This document shows positions 22,954-31,290 of a DNA stretch of 64,000 nt, piece by piece. The DNA lies in contig NZ_JADKPN010000021.1 of the NCBI RefSeq assembly GCF_015352455.1, positions 1 through 64,000 on the forward strand. The letters are read 5' to 3'. The first letter of the stretch is position 1. Each line of letters opens with the position of its first letter. The notes beneath the pieces were generated by a model. That model was not told where the DNA came from, did no database searches, and worked only from the letters and a program-made list of their open reading frames with translations. Source of the DNA: Nocardioides islandensis (lineage in GTDB: Bacteria; Actinomycetota; Actinomycetes; Propionibacteriales; Nocardioidaceae). The position numbers were made by a program, and so were the translations under genes.

Positions 22954-23936
22954 TGGACATCGACCTGAGCATCCTGAGGATGCTGGAGCGGGAGAAGGAG
23001 ATCTCCTTCGACGTCCTGGTCGAGGCGATCGAGCAGGCGCTCCTGACGGCGTACCACAAGACGCCCGGCGCCCAGGAGAACGCTCGCGTCCAGCTCGACC
23101 GGCGCAGCGGGCACGTCACGGTGTACGCCGCGGAGCTGGACGACGAGGGCAACCAGGTCGGCGAGTACGACGACACTCCCGACGGGTTCGGCCGCATCGC
23201 CGCCACGACCGCGAAGCAGATCATGCTGCAGCGGCTGCGCGACGCCGAGGACGACATCCGCTACGGCGAGTTCTCCGGCAAGGAGGGCGACATCGTCTCC
23301 GGCATCATCCAGCAGGGTCGCAACCCCGACGACGTGATGGTCGACCTCGGCAAGCTCGAGGCGCTCCTGCCGATGGGCGAGCGTGCGCCGGGGGAGAGGT
23401 ACGAGCACGGCGCCCGCATCAAGTGCCTGGTCATCTCGGTGCGCAAGGGCATGCGCGGGCCGCAGGTCACGCTGTCGCGCTCGCACCCCAACCTCGTGAA
23501 GAAGCTGTTCGCCCTCGAGGTACCCGAGATCGCCGACGGGGTGGTGGAGATCGCCGCGATCGCCCGTGAGGCCGGCCACCGCACCAAGATCGCGGTGCGC
23601 TCGACCCAGTCCGGCGTGAACGCCAAGGGCGCCTGCATCGGCCCGGTGGGTCAGCGCGTCCGCAACGTGATGTCGGAGCTGCACGGCGAGAAGATCGACA
23701 TCGTCGACTGGTCCGACGACCCCGCCGAGCTGGTCGCCCACGCCCTCTCCCCGGCCCGGGTCAACTCCGTCACCGTCGTCGACTCGGACGCCAAGAGCGC
23801 CCGCGTCGTGGTCCCCGACTTCCAGCTGTCGCTGGCCATCGGCAAGGAGGGCCAGAACGCCCGCCTCGCCGCCCGCCTCACCGGCTGGCGGATCGACATC
23901 CGCTCCGATGAGGAAGAGCCGGCCAGCAGCGAGTGA
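22953..23936 (+). CDS. nusA: Transcription termination/antitermination protein NusA
   Basis: A 327-residue RNA-polymerase-binding factor. The N-terminal polymerase-binding domain (about 1-120) begins MDIDLSILRMLEREKEISFD. Then come an S1 domain (GEFSGKEGDIVSGIIQQGRN on), KH1 (TKIAVRSTQSGVNAKGACIG) and KH2 (LSLAIGKEGQNARLAARLTG). It lacks the C-terminal acidic repeats of E. coli NusA, which is normal for actinobacteria. ylxR and infB normally follow at once; here 3.5 kb including an opposing protease gene intervenes. Confidence 0.97.
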   Translation: MDIDLSILRMLEREKEISFDVLVEAIEQALLTAYHKTPGAQENARVQLDRRSGHVTVYAAELDDEGNQVGEYDDTPDGFGRIAATTAKQIMLQRLRDAEDDIRYGEFSGKEGDIVSGIIQQGRNPDDVMVDLGKLEALLPMGERAPGERYEHGARIKCLVISVRKGMRGPQVTLSRSHPNLVKKLFALEVPEIADGVVEIAAIAREAGHRTKIAVRSTQSGVNAKGACIGPVGQRVRNVMSELHGEKIDIVDWSDDPAELVAHALSPARVNSVTVVDSDAKSARVVVPDFQLSLAIGKEGQNARLAARLTGWRIDIRSDEEEPASSE

Positions 23937-23944
23937 GGAACGAG

Positions 23945-24020
23945 CTCGTTGCGTGGAGCCGGCCAGGTTGAGCAAGCGACGCGACTGAGGTACGAAGTCG
24001 CACGAGCGCGTCGAAACCCC
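23945..24020. repeat. GGTTGAGC-type dispersed repeat
   Basis: The sequence reads GGTTGAGCAAGCGACGCGAC near 23967 and GCGCGTCGAAACCCC near 24006, the same bracketed layout as the GGTCGAGC...GTCGAGACC units at 5529 and 16632 but with TTGA/TCGAAA variants. It is non-coding and directly follows nusA. Confidence 0.45.
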
Positions 24021-24040
24021 TTGCCCGCGGAGGGCTGACC

Positions 24041-24138
24041 CCCGGGCTTGCAGTTCTGGCGCGATCGCGCGGAAATTGCAGTTTTGGCCGCCCAGAACCT
24101 GCTGTTCGGCCGCGATCGCGCGATTACTGGCACCCCCC
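24041..24138. repeat. CGCGATCGCG inverted-repeat element, copy 1
   Basis: Two blocks containing the palindrome GCGCGATCGCGC (near 24059 and 24112) flank a core. The right part, CGCGATCGCGCGATTACTGG followed by CACCCCC, is repeated in inverse orientation at the start of the element at 51137-51229. Both copies follow the 3' end of a gene. It is non-coding and likely a dispersed MITE-like repeat. Confidence 0.65.
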
Positions 24139-24150
24139 ACCGCGCGACGA

Positions 24151-24176
24151 GGCCCCGCCGGCGAACCGGCGGGGCC
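24151..24176. terminator. Hairpin terminator between nusA and subtilase
   Basis: GGCCCCGCCGG and its exact complement enclose the 4-base loop CGAA, giving an 11-bp GC stem. It sits between convergent genes, 25 bases beyond the subtilase stop. No U-tract is present, as is common in high-GC genomes. Confidence 0.65.
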
Positions 24177-24201
24177 CCGTCAGTGGGTGGTGCTGCTCAC
24201 C

Positions 24202-27200
24202 TCACGGCAGGACGTTGACGATGGTGCGACCCAAGGGGTTCGTCCCGTCGCCGAAGTTCACCGCCCCGAGGTAGCGGGTGTTCGCCGCCAGCCCGGACCA
24301 GGCCGCGGTGACCGTGGCCGGGGTGCCGAGCGTGACCGCCTGCGACGCGGGCGTCGCGGTCATGTTCCCGGCGTCCGCGCTCCCCAGGAGGAAGCTGTTC
24401 AGCTTCATCGCGAGCGTGGCGGTGCTACCGGCGAAGTAGGTCACCTCGACGGTGTAGTTGCCGGCGGCCGGGTTGATGAGGTTGACCGACTCCTCGGCCG
24501 TCGCCCCGCCGCTGGACCCGACCGTCGTGCCCGCGCTGTTCTTCACGAGCAGGTCGATGTCGGTGCCGGCGGGGTAGTCCGCGTCGTACGTCGCGAACCT
24601 GGCGTACGTCGTACCGGCCGGGATGGTGATCGGTACGACGGCCTTGGTGCCCTTGGCCGTCTCGGCCGTGGTCGACACCGTGGCCGGGACCAGTCCGCTG
24701 ACCGATGCGGTCAGCGTCCCGGTGTAGCCGGGCTGCACCGTGATCGGCTTCGAGCCGGACGTGCCGTTGCCGGTGACCTGCGACGGGAAGGCCGCGGCCA
24801 CGGGACGCACCGCGATGGGGATGCGCACCGAGTGACCGGCGTCGTCGCTCCACGTCAGCGAGCCGAACGTGTAGGCGTTCAGCGGCGCCGTCGTGCGGGT
24901 GATCGTGACCGTGTAGGTCGCCTTCCCACCCGGGACCGCGCGGAACGACGGCGTGTTGACCGTGACCGTCGTCCCAGGAGGTGCGTCCACGGACACGTGG
25001 TAGTTGGACGCGATGCCCGAGGCGTTGGTGACCGTCCGCGTGATCGTCTGGTCCCCGGGCAGCGCGCCGATGGCGATGCTCGGGGAGTTGAAGTCACTCG
25101 GGTCGATCACGGGCACCTGCGAGCACACGGTCGACACCAGCTGGACCTGGCCGATCGCGCACCCGTAGGCGAGCCAGTCGACGACGGTGCTGTCGTAGAC
25201 GAGTCCCGGGTTGAACGCGGGAGCCGCCTGGACGTGCCCGGCGCCCATCTCGAACGGCGTCGCATTGCCGGAGGCGCCCTGGATGGGCCTGTTCCGGTTG
25301 GTCAGCTGGGTGGCCGTCGTCATGATCGCGGACTTGACCCACATCGGCGACCACGTCGGGTGCTTCTGCAGGATCAGGGCCGCGATGCCGGTGATGTGCG
25401 GAGCCGCCATCGAGGTGCCGTCGTAGGACTGGAAGTTCTCGCCGGCGTTGCCCGGAGGGGCGACGGCCGCGAAGATGCCGACGCCCGGGGCCGCGATGTC
25501 CGGCTTGAGCAGGTCGCCACCGCCGGCCACGGCGGGTCCGCGCGATGAGAATCCGGCGACGTTCGGCGCCTCGACAGGCGAGCTGTCCTGGGCCGAGATC
25601 GTCGCGGTCGGGTTCGGGGTGCCGGCGACGTATGCCTTCACCGCAGTGCCGTCGGCCAGGTTGATGTGCACGGAGGGGACGGCGTGGAAGTCGGCGGTGA
25701 CGCCGCTCCCGTTGTCCGCAAGGATCATGCCGACGCCGCCGGCCTCCTTGACCGCGAGGCTCTTGTCGACGCGTGCGTTGGTGCCCCGGGTGCAGACCAC
25801 GATCTTGCCGGCGACCTTCGCCGGGTCGAGAACGGCGACGCCATCGTTGCTGGCGGCCGAGTAGCACAGGTTGGCCTTGGTCGCGTCGGCACCCGCGACG
25901 GCCGCCGCGGGGGAGTTGACGACCGGAGCCGGGCCGACACCCGCGCCGTAGCCCATGCCCGTGTAGGTGGCTCCGTTGCCGAGGGTGACCGACTTGACGG
26001 CGCCGCGGTCGTGCGTGTCCGCCGCGACCGTCATCTCCCACGGCGCGTTGTGCGCCACGGTGCTGGCGGTCGGGCCCGAGTTGCCGGCGGATGCGGACAC
26101 GAACACACCGGCGTTCGCGGCGCCCAGGAAGGCGATCTCGTCCGGGGAGACGATGAAGCTCGACGACCCGGAGATGCTGTAGTTGATGACGTCGGCGCCG
26201 TCGGCGACCGCGTCGTCGATGGCCGCCACGATGCCTTCGGTGGTGCCGGAGGCGTTGGCGGCGGCGGCGTCCTCCCAGAGGACCTTGTAGACGGCGATGC
26301 GCGCGGCCGGGGCCATGCCCGAGGCGTCGCCGAGCGCGTATCCGCTGATGGTGACCGGGACGCCGTGGTTGCCGGCCGCGGTGCTCGCGGTGTGGGAGCC
26401 GTGACCGTTGAAGTCACGTGGTGAGTCGAAGTCGTCGCTGATGTCGTTGCCGAAGTCGGCCCCGTAATAGCGCGCGCCGATCACCTTGTTGTTGCACTTG
26501 ATCTTGTCGCGGACGCCCTTGTCGCAGGTGCCGTTCCACTTCGCCTGGATCTGCTTGTGGTCGGGAGTCGCGGCGAGCTTGTCGAACGACGGGTTCTCTG
26601 GCCAGATGCCCGAGTCGAGGTCGGCGATGATCATGCCGCGGCCGGCATTGGGGCTGCCTCCGAACTGGGAGTTCCACACGCCGCCGGGGCCGTCGAGGCC
26701 CAGGAACGCGGGGGTCGAGACGGTGTCGGCGGTGCGGAGCTCGACGGGCCAGACGCGGGCGACGCCGCCGGTCTGGGCGAGCTTCGCGGCCTGGGCCTTG
26801 GTCAGCTTCGCGGAGAAGCCGTTGAACGCCACCGAGTAGTTGTTGGCGATGGACCGGGCGGAGATCCCGGCCTTGCCGAGGACCGAGCGGTGGGTGGACA
26901 GCAGGTGGTGCTTGTACTTCGTGGCCGCGACGCTACGCATGTCGAGCTTGTGGCCCGCGAGCGGCTTGGTCCGGGGGAACCCCTTCATCCCGCCCGTGTA
27001 GCGGGCGAGCGGAGCGGCCTTCATCATCACGATGTAGCGGCCGGGGACGATGGCCGACTTGTCAGTGGCCTTGCTGGACGCGGCCGTGTGTCCGGTCGCG
27101 GCATGGGCTGCCGGGGCCGCAACCCCGGCGAGCGGCACGACAGCGGCGACGGCGGTGGCCAGCGCCACGGCCAGTGGCCGCGCAGAACTTCTCGAACGCT

Positions 27201-27204
27201 TCAC
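24202..27204 (-). CDS. Secreted subtilisin-like serine protease (S8), large multidomain
   Basis: A 1000-residue protein with a Sec signal (basic KRSRSSARP, hydrophobic stretch, AAHA near residue 35), an I9-like propeptide (about 50-155), and an S8 domain with catalytic Asp197 (DLDSG), His268 (NGHGSHT), oxyanion Asn375 and Ser598 (DGTSMAAPH). A PA domain is inserted at about 430-540, as in plant cucumisin-type subtilases. A fibronectin-like domain (about 690-780) and a PPC-like C-terminal domain follow. It would degrade extracellular protein. The GTG start follows AGGAG. It lies opposite to and inside the nusA-ylxR-infB operon region, an unusual place. Confidence 0.95.
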   Translation of the reverse strand: MKRSRSSARPLAVALATAVAAVVPLAGVAAPAAHAATGHTAASSKATDKSAIVPGRYIVMMKAAPLARYTGGMKGFPRTKPLAGHKLDMRSVAATKYKHHLLSTHRSVLGKAGISARSIANNYSVAFNGFSAKLTKAQAAKLAQTGGVARVWPVELRTADTVSTPAFLGLDGPGGVWNSQFGGSPNAGRGMIIADLDSGIWPENPSFDKLAATPDHKQIQAKWNGTCDKGVRDKIKCNNKVIGARYYGADFGNDISDDFDSPRDFNGHGSHTASTAAGNHGVPVTISGYALGDASGMAPAARIAVYKVLWEDAAAANASGTTEGIVAAIDDAVADGADVINYSISGSSSFIVSPDEIAFLGAANAGVFVSASAGNSGPTASTVAHNAPWEMTVAADTHDRGAVKSVTLGNGATYTGMGYGAGVGPAPVVNSPAAAVAGADATKANLCYSAASNDGVAVLDPAKVAGKIVVCTRGTNARVDKSLAVKEAGGVGMILADNGSGVTADFHAVPSVHINLADGTAVKAYVAGTPNPTATISAQDSSPVEAPNVAGFSSRGPAVAGGGDLLKPDIAAPGVGIFAAVAPPGNAGENFQSYDGTSMAAPHITGIAALILQKHPTWSPMWVKSAIMTTATQLTNRNRPIQGASGNATPFEMGAGHVQAAPAFNPGLVYDSTVVDWLAYGCAIGQVQLVSTVCSQVPVIDPSDFNSPSIAIGALPGDQTITRTVTNASGIASNYHVSVDAPPGTTVTVNTPSFRAVPGGKATYTVTITRTTAPLNAYTFGSLTWSDDAGHSVRIPIAVRPVAAAFPSQVTGNGTSGSKPITVQPGYTGTLTASVSGLVPATVSTTAETAKGTKAVVPITIPAGTTYARFATYDADYPAGTDIDLLVKNSAGTTVGSSGGATAEESVNLINPAAGNYTVEVTYFAGSTATLAMKLNSFLLGSADAGNMTATPASQAVTLGTPATVTAAWSGLAANTRYLGAVNFGDGTNPLGRTIVNVLP

Positions 27205-27445
27205 ATGAGCTCCTGCAGGATGGATCGACGGATGATCACAACCGGCCATTCCCCCGTGAAGAAACCCGAGACAACGGGCCACACATGGCCGTCCGCGCAA
27301 CGTACGTCTCTCGTCACCCTGGTGGGAAGCCCCTGAGCGGTAAACCTTCCGGTTCCCGGCCGTCTCCGCCGGACGAAGGGCGGGACGACGGGCGGAGGAG
27401 CGGCCGGTTCGGCAACCCACCGGCCAGCCGCTAGACTCCCCAGAA
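27205..27445. other. Regulatory gap between subtilase and ylxR
   Basis: This 241-bp gap holds the divergent control regions of the protease and of ylxR-infB. It contains no ORF I can support. An imperfect GC hairpin pairs CGGCCGTCTCCGCC (near 27355) with GGCGGAGGAGCGGCCG (near 27391), which might act on either transcript. ACGTACGT lies near 27301. I do not recognise an operator. Confidence 0.4.
27432..27437 (+). promoter_or_regulatory. -10 box of ylxR
   Basis: TAGACT, eight bases, GTG at 27446. This would restart transcription of ylxR-infB after the interruption of the nusA operon. Confidence 0.5.
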
Positions 27446-27796
27446 GTGGCTCGCCCATCGATGACCCCTGCACTGGACACGCCCCGAGAAGTTCCACCGG
27501 GACCCGTCCGGACCTGCATCGGCTGTCGTCAGCGGACTGCGAAGAGCGAGTTGTTGCGCGTGGTCGCCGGCGCAGGAGCAGACGGTCAACCGGCCGTGTG
27601 TCCCGATCCCGGCGGTCGGGCACCAGGACGTGGGGCGCACCTGCACCCCACGACCGAGTGCCTCGACCAGGCGGTCCGCCGGCGAGCGTTCACCCGGGCC
27701 CTGCGGGTCACGGTGGGCTTGTCCGACGTCCTCCTGCGCGAGCACCTCGACCAGATCAGAGAAACGACCGACAGAAACTGGAGCAGCAGCTCATGA
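27446..27796 (+). CDS. ylxR: YlxR (DUF448) family RNA-binding protein
   Basis: A 116-residue protein with the YlxR core: VRTCIGCRQRTAKSELLRVV (Cys24 and Cys27), then GRAPGRGAHLHPTTECLDQA and RRRAFTRALR. YlxR (also called RnpM) binds RNA and modulates RNase P in Bacillus; the role in actinobacteria is less clear. It normally lies between nusA and infB, and infB does follow 89 bases downstream, but nusA is 3.5 kb away behind the subtilase gene. The GTG is preferred to the ATG five codons later because of the TAGACT box. Confidence 0.93.
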   Translation: MARPSMTPALDTPREVPPGPVRTCIGCRQRTAKSELLRVVAGAGADGQPAVCPDPGGRAPGRGAHLHPTTECLDQAVRRRAFTRALRVTVGLSDVLLREHLDQIRETTDRNWSSSS

Positions 27797-27885
27797 GCAC
27801 TCGATGAGTACCTCGCAATGAGCCCCGTACGTCTGCACTAACGGTCGCTGAACCCTGAACCGGGTCGGCGGCCAGAAGGAGAGAA

Positions 27886-30705
27886 GTGGCCAAGACCCGA
27901 GTTCATGAGCTCGCCAAGACCTATGGCATCGAGAGCAAGGAAGTGCTCGAGAAGCTGAAGGAGATGGGCGAGTTCGTCAAGTCGCCTTCCTCGACGATCG
28001 AGCTTCCCGTCGAGATGAAGTTCAAGAAGCAGTACGGCGACGCGTTGCTGGCCTCCAAGGCCGCCGAGGCGCCCGCCGCCCCGCCCGCGGAGAAGCCCGC
28101 CGAGAAGGCCCCTGCGGCCAAGCCGGCAGCGTCCACTCCCACCCCGTCTCCCGAGCCGTCAGCAGCCGAGCCTGCCGCTCCGGCCGCCGAGGCGCCCGCC
28201 GCCAAGACGGCTCCCCGGCCCGGCCCGCGCACCACCGCGCCCGAGCCCGAGCCCGAGGCTCCGGCCGCGGCCGCTCCGGCCGCCGAGGCCGCACCGGCCG
28301 TGGAGGCTCCCGCCCCCGCCGCCGACGCCGGCGACTCCGGCAGCGCCGGGACCGCCGCGCGCCCGAAGGCGCCGGCCCCTCGTCCGGTCGGCAAGCCGAG
28401 CGGCACGCCGCGCCCGGGCAACAACCCGTTCGCCTCGAGCCAGGGCATGGGCCGCCGTCCGGCGCCCGGTCCCGAGCGCGAGGTCAGTGACGACCAGCGT
28501 CCGCCGCGCCCGCCGGCCGGCCGTGGCGAGGGTCGTCCGGGCATGCCGCGTCCCAACCCGGCGATGATGCCCAAGTCCCCGGCCGCCTTCGGCGCCGGTC
28601 CCGGCGGCCGCGGTGCCGGCGGACCGGGCCGTGGTGGCGCCCCCGGTCGTCCCGGTGCTCCGGGTCGTGCCGGCGCAGGTGCCGGCGCTCCCGGTGGTGG
28701 CGGCGGTCGCCCGGGTGGTGGGTTCGGTCCCAGCGGTGGCGGTGGCCGCCCGGGTCAGGGTCGCGGTGGACGCGGCCAGACCCAGGGTGCGTTCGGTCGC
28801 CCCGGTGGTCCCTCGCGCCGAGGTCGCAAGTCGAAGCGCGCCCGTCGCCAGGAGTTCGAGCAGATGGAGGCGCCGACGATCGGTGGCGTGCGCGTCCGCA
28901 AGGGCAACGGCGAGACCGTTCGCCTGGCCCGTGGCGCCTCGCTGACCGACTTCGCCGAGAAGATCAACGTCGACGCCGCCTCGCTGGTGCAGATGCTCTT
29001 CTCGCTCGGCGAGATGGTCACCGCGACCGAGTCGGTCAACGCCGAGACGCTCGAGCTGCTCGGTGAGGAGCTCAACTACGTCGTCCAGGTGGTCTCGCCC
29101 GAGGACGAGGACCGCGAGCTGCTCGAGTCCTTCGACCTGGAGTTCGGCTCCGACGAGGGCGACGAGGACGACCTGGTCATCCGCCCGCCGGTCGTGACCG
29201 TCATGGGTCACGTCGACCACGGAAAGACCAAGCTCCTCGACGCGCTGCGCAACGCCAACGTCGTCGACAAGGAGGCCGGTGGCATCACCCAGCACATCGG
29301 TGCCTACCAGGTCCACACCGAGGTCGACGGCAACGACCGGCGCATCACCTTCATCGACACCCCGGGTCACGAGGCGTTCACCGCCATGCGTGCTCGCGGT
29401 TCGAAGTCGTCCGACATCGCGGTCCTCGTGGTCGCGGCCGACGACGGCGTCATGCCGCAGACGGTGGAGGCGCTCAACCACGCCCGCGCCGCCGACGTAC
29501 CGATCGTGGTGGCGGTCAACAAGATCGACAAGCCCGACGCCGACCCGACCAAGGTGCGCGGTCAGCTGACCGAGTACGGCCTGGTCCCCGAGGAGTACGG
29601 CGGCGACTCGATGTTCGTCGACGTCTCGGCCAAGTCCGAGCTCAACCTCGACAAGCTGCTCGAGGCGATCGTGCTGACGGCCGACGCGTCCCTGGACCTG
29701 CGGGCCAACCCGACGCAGGACGCCCAGGGCCTCGTGGTCGAGGCGCACCTGGACAAGGGCCGCGGCCCGGTCGCGACCGTGCTCGTGCAGCGCGGCACGC
29801 TCCGGGTCGGCGACTCGATCGTCGCCGGTCCGGCCCACGGCCGCGTCCGCGCGATGATCGACGAGAACGGCGACCCGATCGAGGAGGCCGACCCGTCGCG
29901 TCCCGCGATGGTGCTGGGTCTGTCCGCCGTCCCCGGAGCCGGGCAGAACTTCATCGTCGTCGAGGACGACCGGATGGCCCGACAGATCGCCGAGAAGCGT
30001 GAGGCCCGCGAACGTGCCGCCAACCAGGCACGCCGTCGCGTCCGCCGTACGCTCGAGGACTTCATGGCCTCCATGGAGAAGGGCGAGAGCCAGGAGCTCA
30101 ACCTCATCCTCAAGGGCGACGTGTCCGGTTCGGTCGAGGCGCTCGAGGACGCACTGGCCAAGATCGACGTGGGCGACGAGGTGTCGCTGCGCGTCATCGA
30201 CCGTGGTGTCGGTGCGATCACCGAGACCAACGTCGACCTGGCGGCCGCGTCCGACGCGATCATCATCGGCTTCAACGTCCGCCCGCAGGGCAAGGCGACG
30301 GAGCTGGCCGACCGCGAGGGCGTGGAGATCCGCTACTACACGGTGATCTACCAGGCGATCGACGAGATCGAGGCGGCCCTCAAGGGCATGCTCAAGCCGG
30401 AGTTCGAGGAGCACACCCTCGGCCAGGCCGAGATCCGCGCGATCTTCCGCTCGTCCAAGATCGGCAACATCGCCGGTTGCATGGTCATCGACGGGGTCAT
30501 CCGCCGCAACGCCAAGGTGCGCGTCATCCGTGACGGCGCCGTGGTGGCCGACAACCTCGACCTGGCCTCGCTCAAGCGTGAGAAGGACGACGCCAGCGAG
30601 GTCCGCGAGGGCTTCGAGTGCGGTCTGGTGCTGCGGAACTTCCAGGACATCAAGGAGGGCGACATCGTCGAGGCCTTCGAGATGCGGGAGATCCCGCGCA
30701 GCTGA
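27886..30705 (+). CDS. infB: Translation initiation factor IF-2
   Basis: A 939-residue GTPase that brings initiator tRNA to the 30S subunit. An IF2N domain (residues 1-55, AKTRVHELAKTYGIESKEVL) is followed by a very long Ala/Pro then Gly/Arg-rich linker (about 60-320) and a second IF2N near 330-390. The G domain has G1 GHVDHGKT at 441-448, FIDTPGHEAF and VAVNKIDKPDAD, then domains II-IV. The linker has glycine-rich stretches such as GPGGRGAGGPGRGGAPGRPG, normal in actinobacterial IF-2. The start is GTG after AAGGAGAGAA. Confidence 0.98.
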   Translation: MAKTRVHELAKTYGIESKEVLEKLKEMGEFVKSPSSTIELPVEMKFKKQYGDALLASKAAEAPAAPPAEKPAEKAPAAKPAASTPTPSPEPSAAEPAAPAAEAPAAKTAPRPGPRTTAPEPEPEAPAAAAPAAEAAPAVEAPAPAADAGDSGSAGTAARPKAPAPRPVGKPSGTPRPGNNPFASSQGMGRRPAPGPEREVSDDQRPPRPPAGRGEGRPGMPRPNPAMMPKSPAAFGAGPGGRGAGGPGRGGAPGRPGAPGRAGAGAGAPGGGGGRPGGGFGPSGGGGRPGQGRGGRGQTQGAFGRPGGPSRRGRKSKRARRQEFEQMEAPTIGGVRVRKGNGETVRLARGASLTDFAEKINVDAASLVQMLFSLGEMVTATESVNAETLELLGEELNYVVQVVSPEDEDRELLESFDLEFGSDEGDEDDLVIRPPVVTVMGHVDHGKTKLLDALRNANVVDKEAGGITQHIGAYQVHTEVDGNDRRITFIDTPGHEAFTAMRARGSKSSDIAVLVVAADDGVMPQTVEALNHARAADVPIVVAVNKIDKPDADPTKVRGQLTEYGLVPEEYGGDSMFVDVSAKSELNLDKLLEAIVLTADASLDLRANPTQDAQGLVVEAHLDKGRGPVATVLVQRGTLRVGDSIVAGPAHGRVRAMIDENGDPIEEADPSRPAMVLGLSAVPGAGQNFIVVEDDRMARQIAEKREARERAANQARRRVRRTLEDFMASMEKGESQELNLILKGDVSGSVEALEDALAKIDVGDEVSLRVIDRGVGAITETNVDLAAASDAIIIGFNVRPQGKATELADREGVEIRYYTVIYQAIDEIEAALKGMLKPEFEEHTLGQAEIRAIFRSSKIGNIAGCMVIDGVIRRNAKVRVIRDGAVVADNLDLASLKREKDDASEVREGFECGLVLRNFQDIKEGDIVEAFEMREIPRS

Positions 30706-30714
30706 CCTGAGGGC

Positions 30715-30824
30715 GAGTTGCGCCTCCGGCACGTCCGAGTTGCGCCTCCGGCACACCGAGCGTGATCCGGAGGCGCAACTCACCGGTACCGGAGGCGCAG
30801 CTCGCCGGTACCCCACGCGCAACT
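30715..30824. repeat. Cluster of direct and inverted 15-18-bp units between infB and rbfA
   Basis: GAGTTGCGCCTCCGGCAC occurs twice in direct orientation (30715-30732, 30737-30754). The reverse complement of its first 15 bases is at 30767-30781. A one-mismatch inverted copy follows at 30788-30803, and a partial one (GCGCAACTC) near 30816. The transcript would fold into nested stems. Spacers are 4-12 bases, so it is not a CRISPR array. Whether it is a repeat element or an mRNA processing signal within the operon is open. Confidence 0.75.
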
Positions 30825-30840
30825 CAACGGAGAGACCAGC

Positions 30841-31290
30841 ATGACCAACCCGCGCATCCGCAAGATCGCCGACCGGATCCAGGTGATCGTGGCCCAGATG
30901 CTGGAGCGGCGGATCAAGGACCCGAGGCTCGGCTTCGTCACGCTCACCGACGTCCGGGTCACCGGTGACTCCCAGCAGGCCACGATCTTCTACACGGTCC
31001 TCGGCGAGGACACCGACCTGGCCAACACGGCCGCCGCCCTCGAGTCCGCCAAGGGCCTGATCCGCTCCGAGGTGGCCAAGCAGCTCGGCATGCGGCACGC
31101 GCCGTCCCTGACCTTCGTGCCCGACGCGATCCCCGAGGCGGCCCGCCACCTCGACGAGGTGCTGGCCCTGGCCAAGGCGTCCGACGCCGAGGTCGAGGCG
31201 GCCCGTGCCGGTGCGGCGTACGCCGGCGAGCCGGACCCCTACAAGAAGCCGCGCGAGGACGACGACCTCGAGGACGACGAGGACGAGTGA
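30841..31290 (+). CDS. rbfA: Ribosome-binding factor A
   Basis: A 149-residue KH-like protein that matures the 16S rRNA 5' end and the 30S subunit. The core spans IRKIADRIQVIVAQMLERRI, GFVTLTDVRVTGDSQQATIF and SEVAKQLGMRHAPSLTFVPD. It ends in an acidic tail (EDDDLEDDEDE). The ATG follows GGAGAG. The stop overlaps truB as GTGA, so the DHH phosphoesterase (nrnA) found between rbfA and truB in many actinobacteria is absent at this place. Confidence 0.96.
   Translation: MTNPRIRKIADRIQVIVAQMLERRIKDPRLGFVTLTDVRVTGDSQQATIFYTVLGEDTDLANTAAALESAKGLIRSEVAKQLGMRHAPSLTFVPDAIPEAARHLDEVLALAKASDAEVEAARAGAAYAGEPDPYKKPREDDDLEDDEDE

Noticed and set aside
24059..24122. GCGATCGC octamers as cyanobacterial HIP1-type sites
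   Set aside because: They occur here only within the two inverted-repeat elements and are not spread across the window, so they reflect element structure.
30715..30824. A possible mini CRISPR array
   Set aside because: Units are 15-18 bases, spacers 4-12 bases, and half of the units are inverted. No cas gene is present.
28159..31149. A ~1000-codon open frame antisense to infB and rbfA, and similar long antisense frames over fruA (34319-36520), the molybdoenzyme (40966-43011), pnp (47562-49598) and dapB/M4 peptidase (50665-53757)
   Set aside because: All mirror real genes with strong homology on the other strand. Their translations are low-complexity Arg/Ala/Gly/Pro text, as expected from high-GC codon bias, and none has a family motif.
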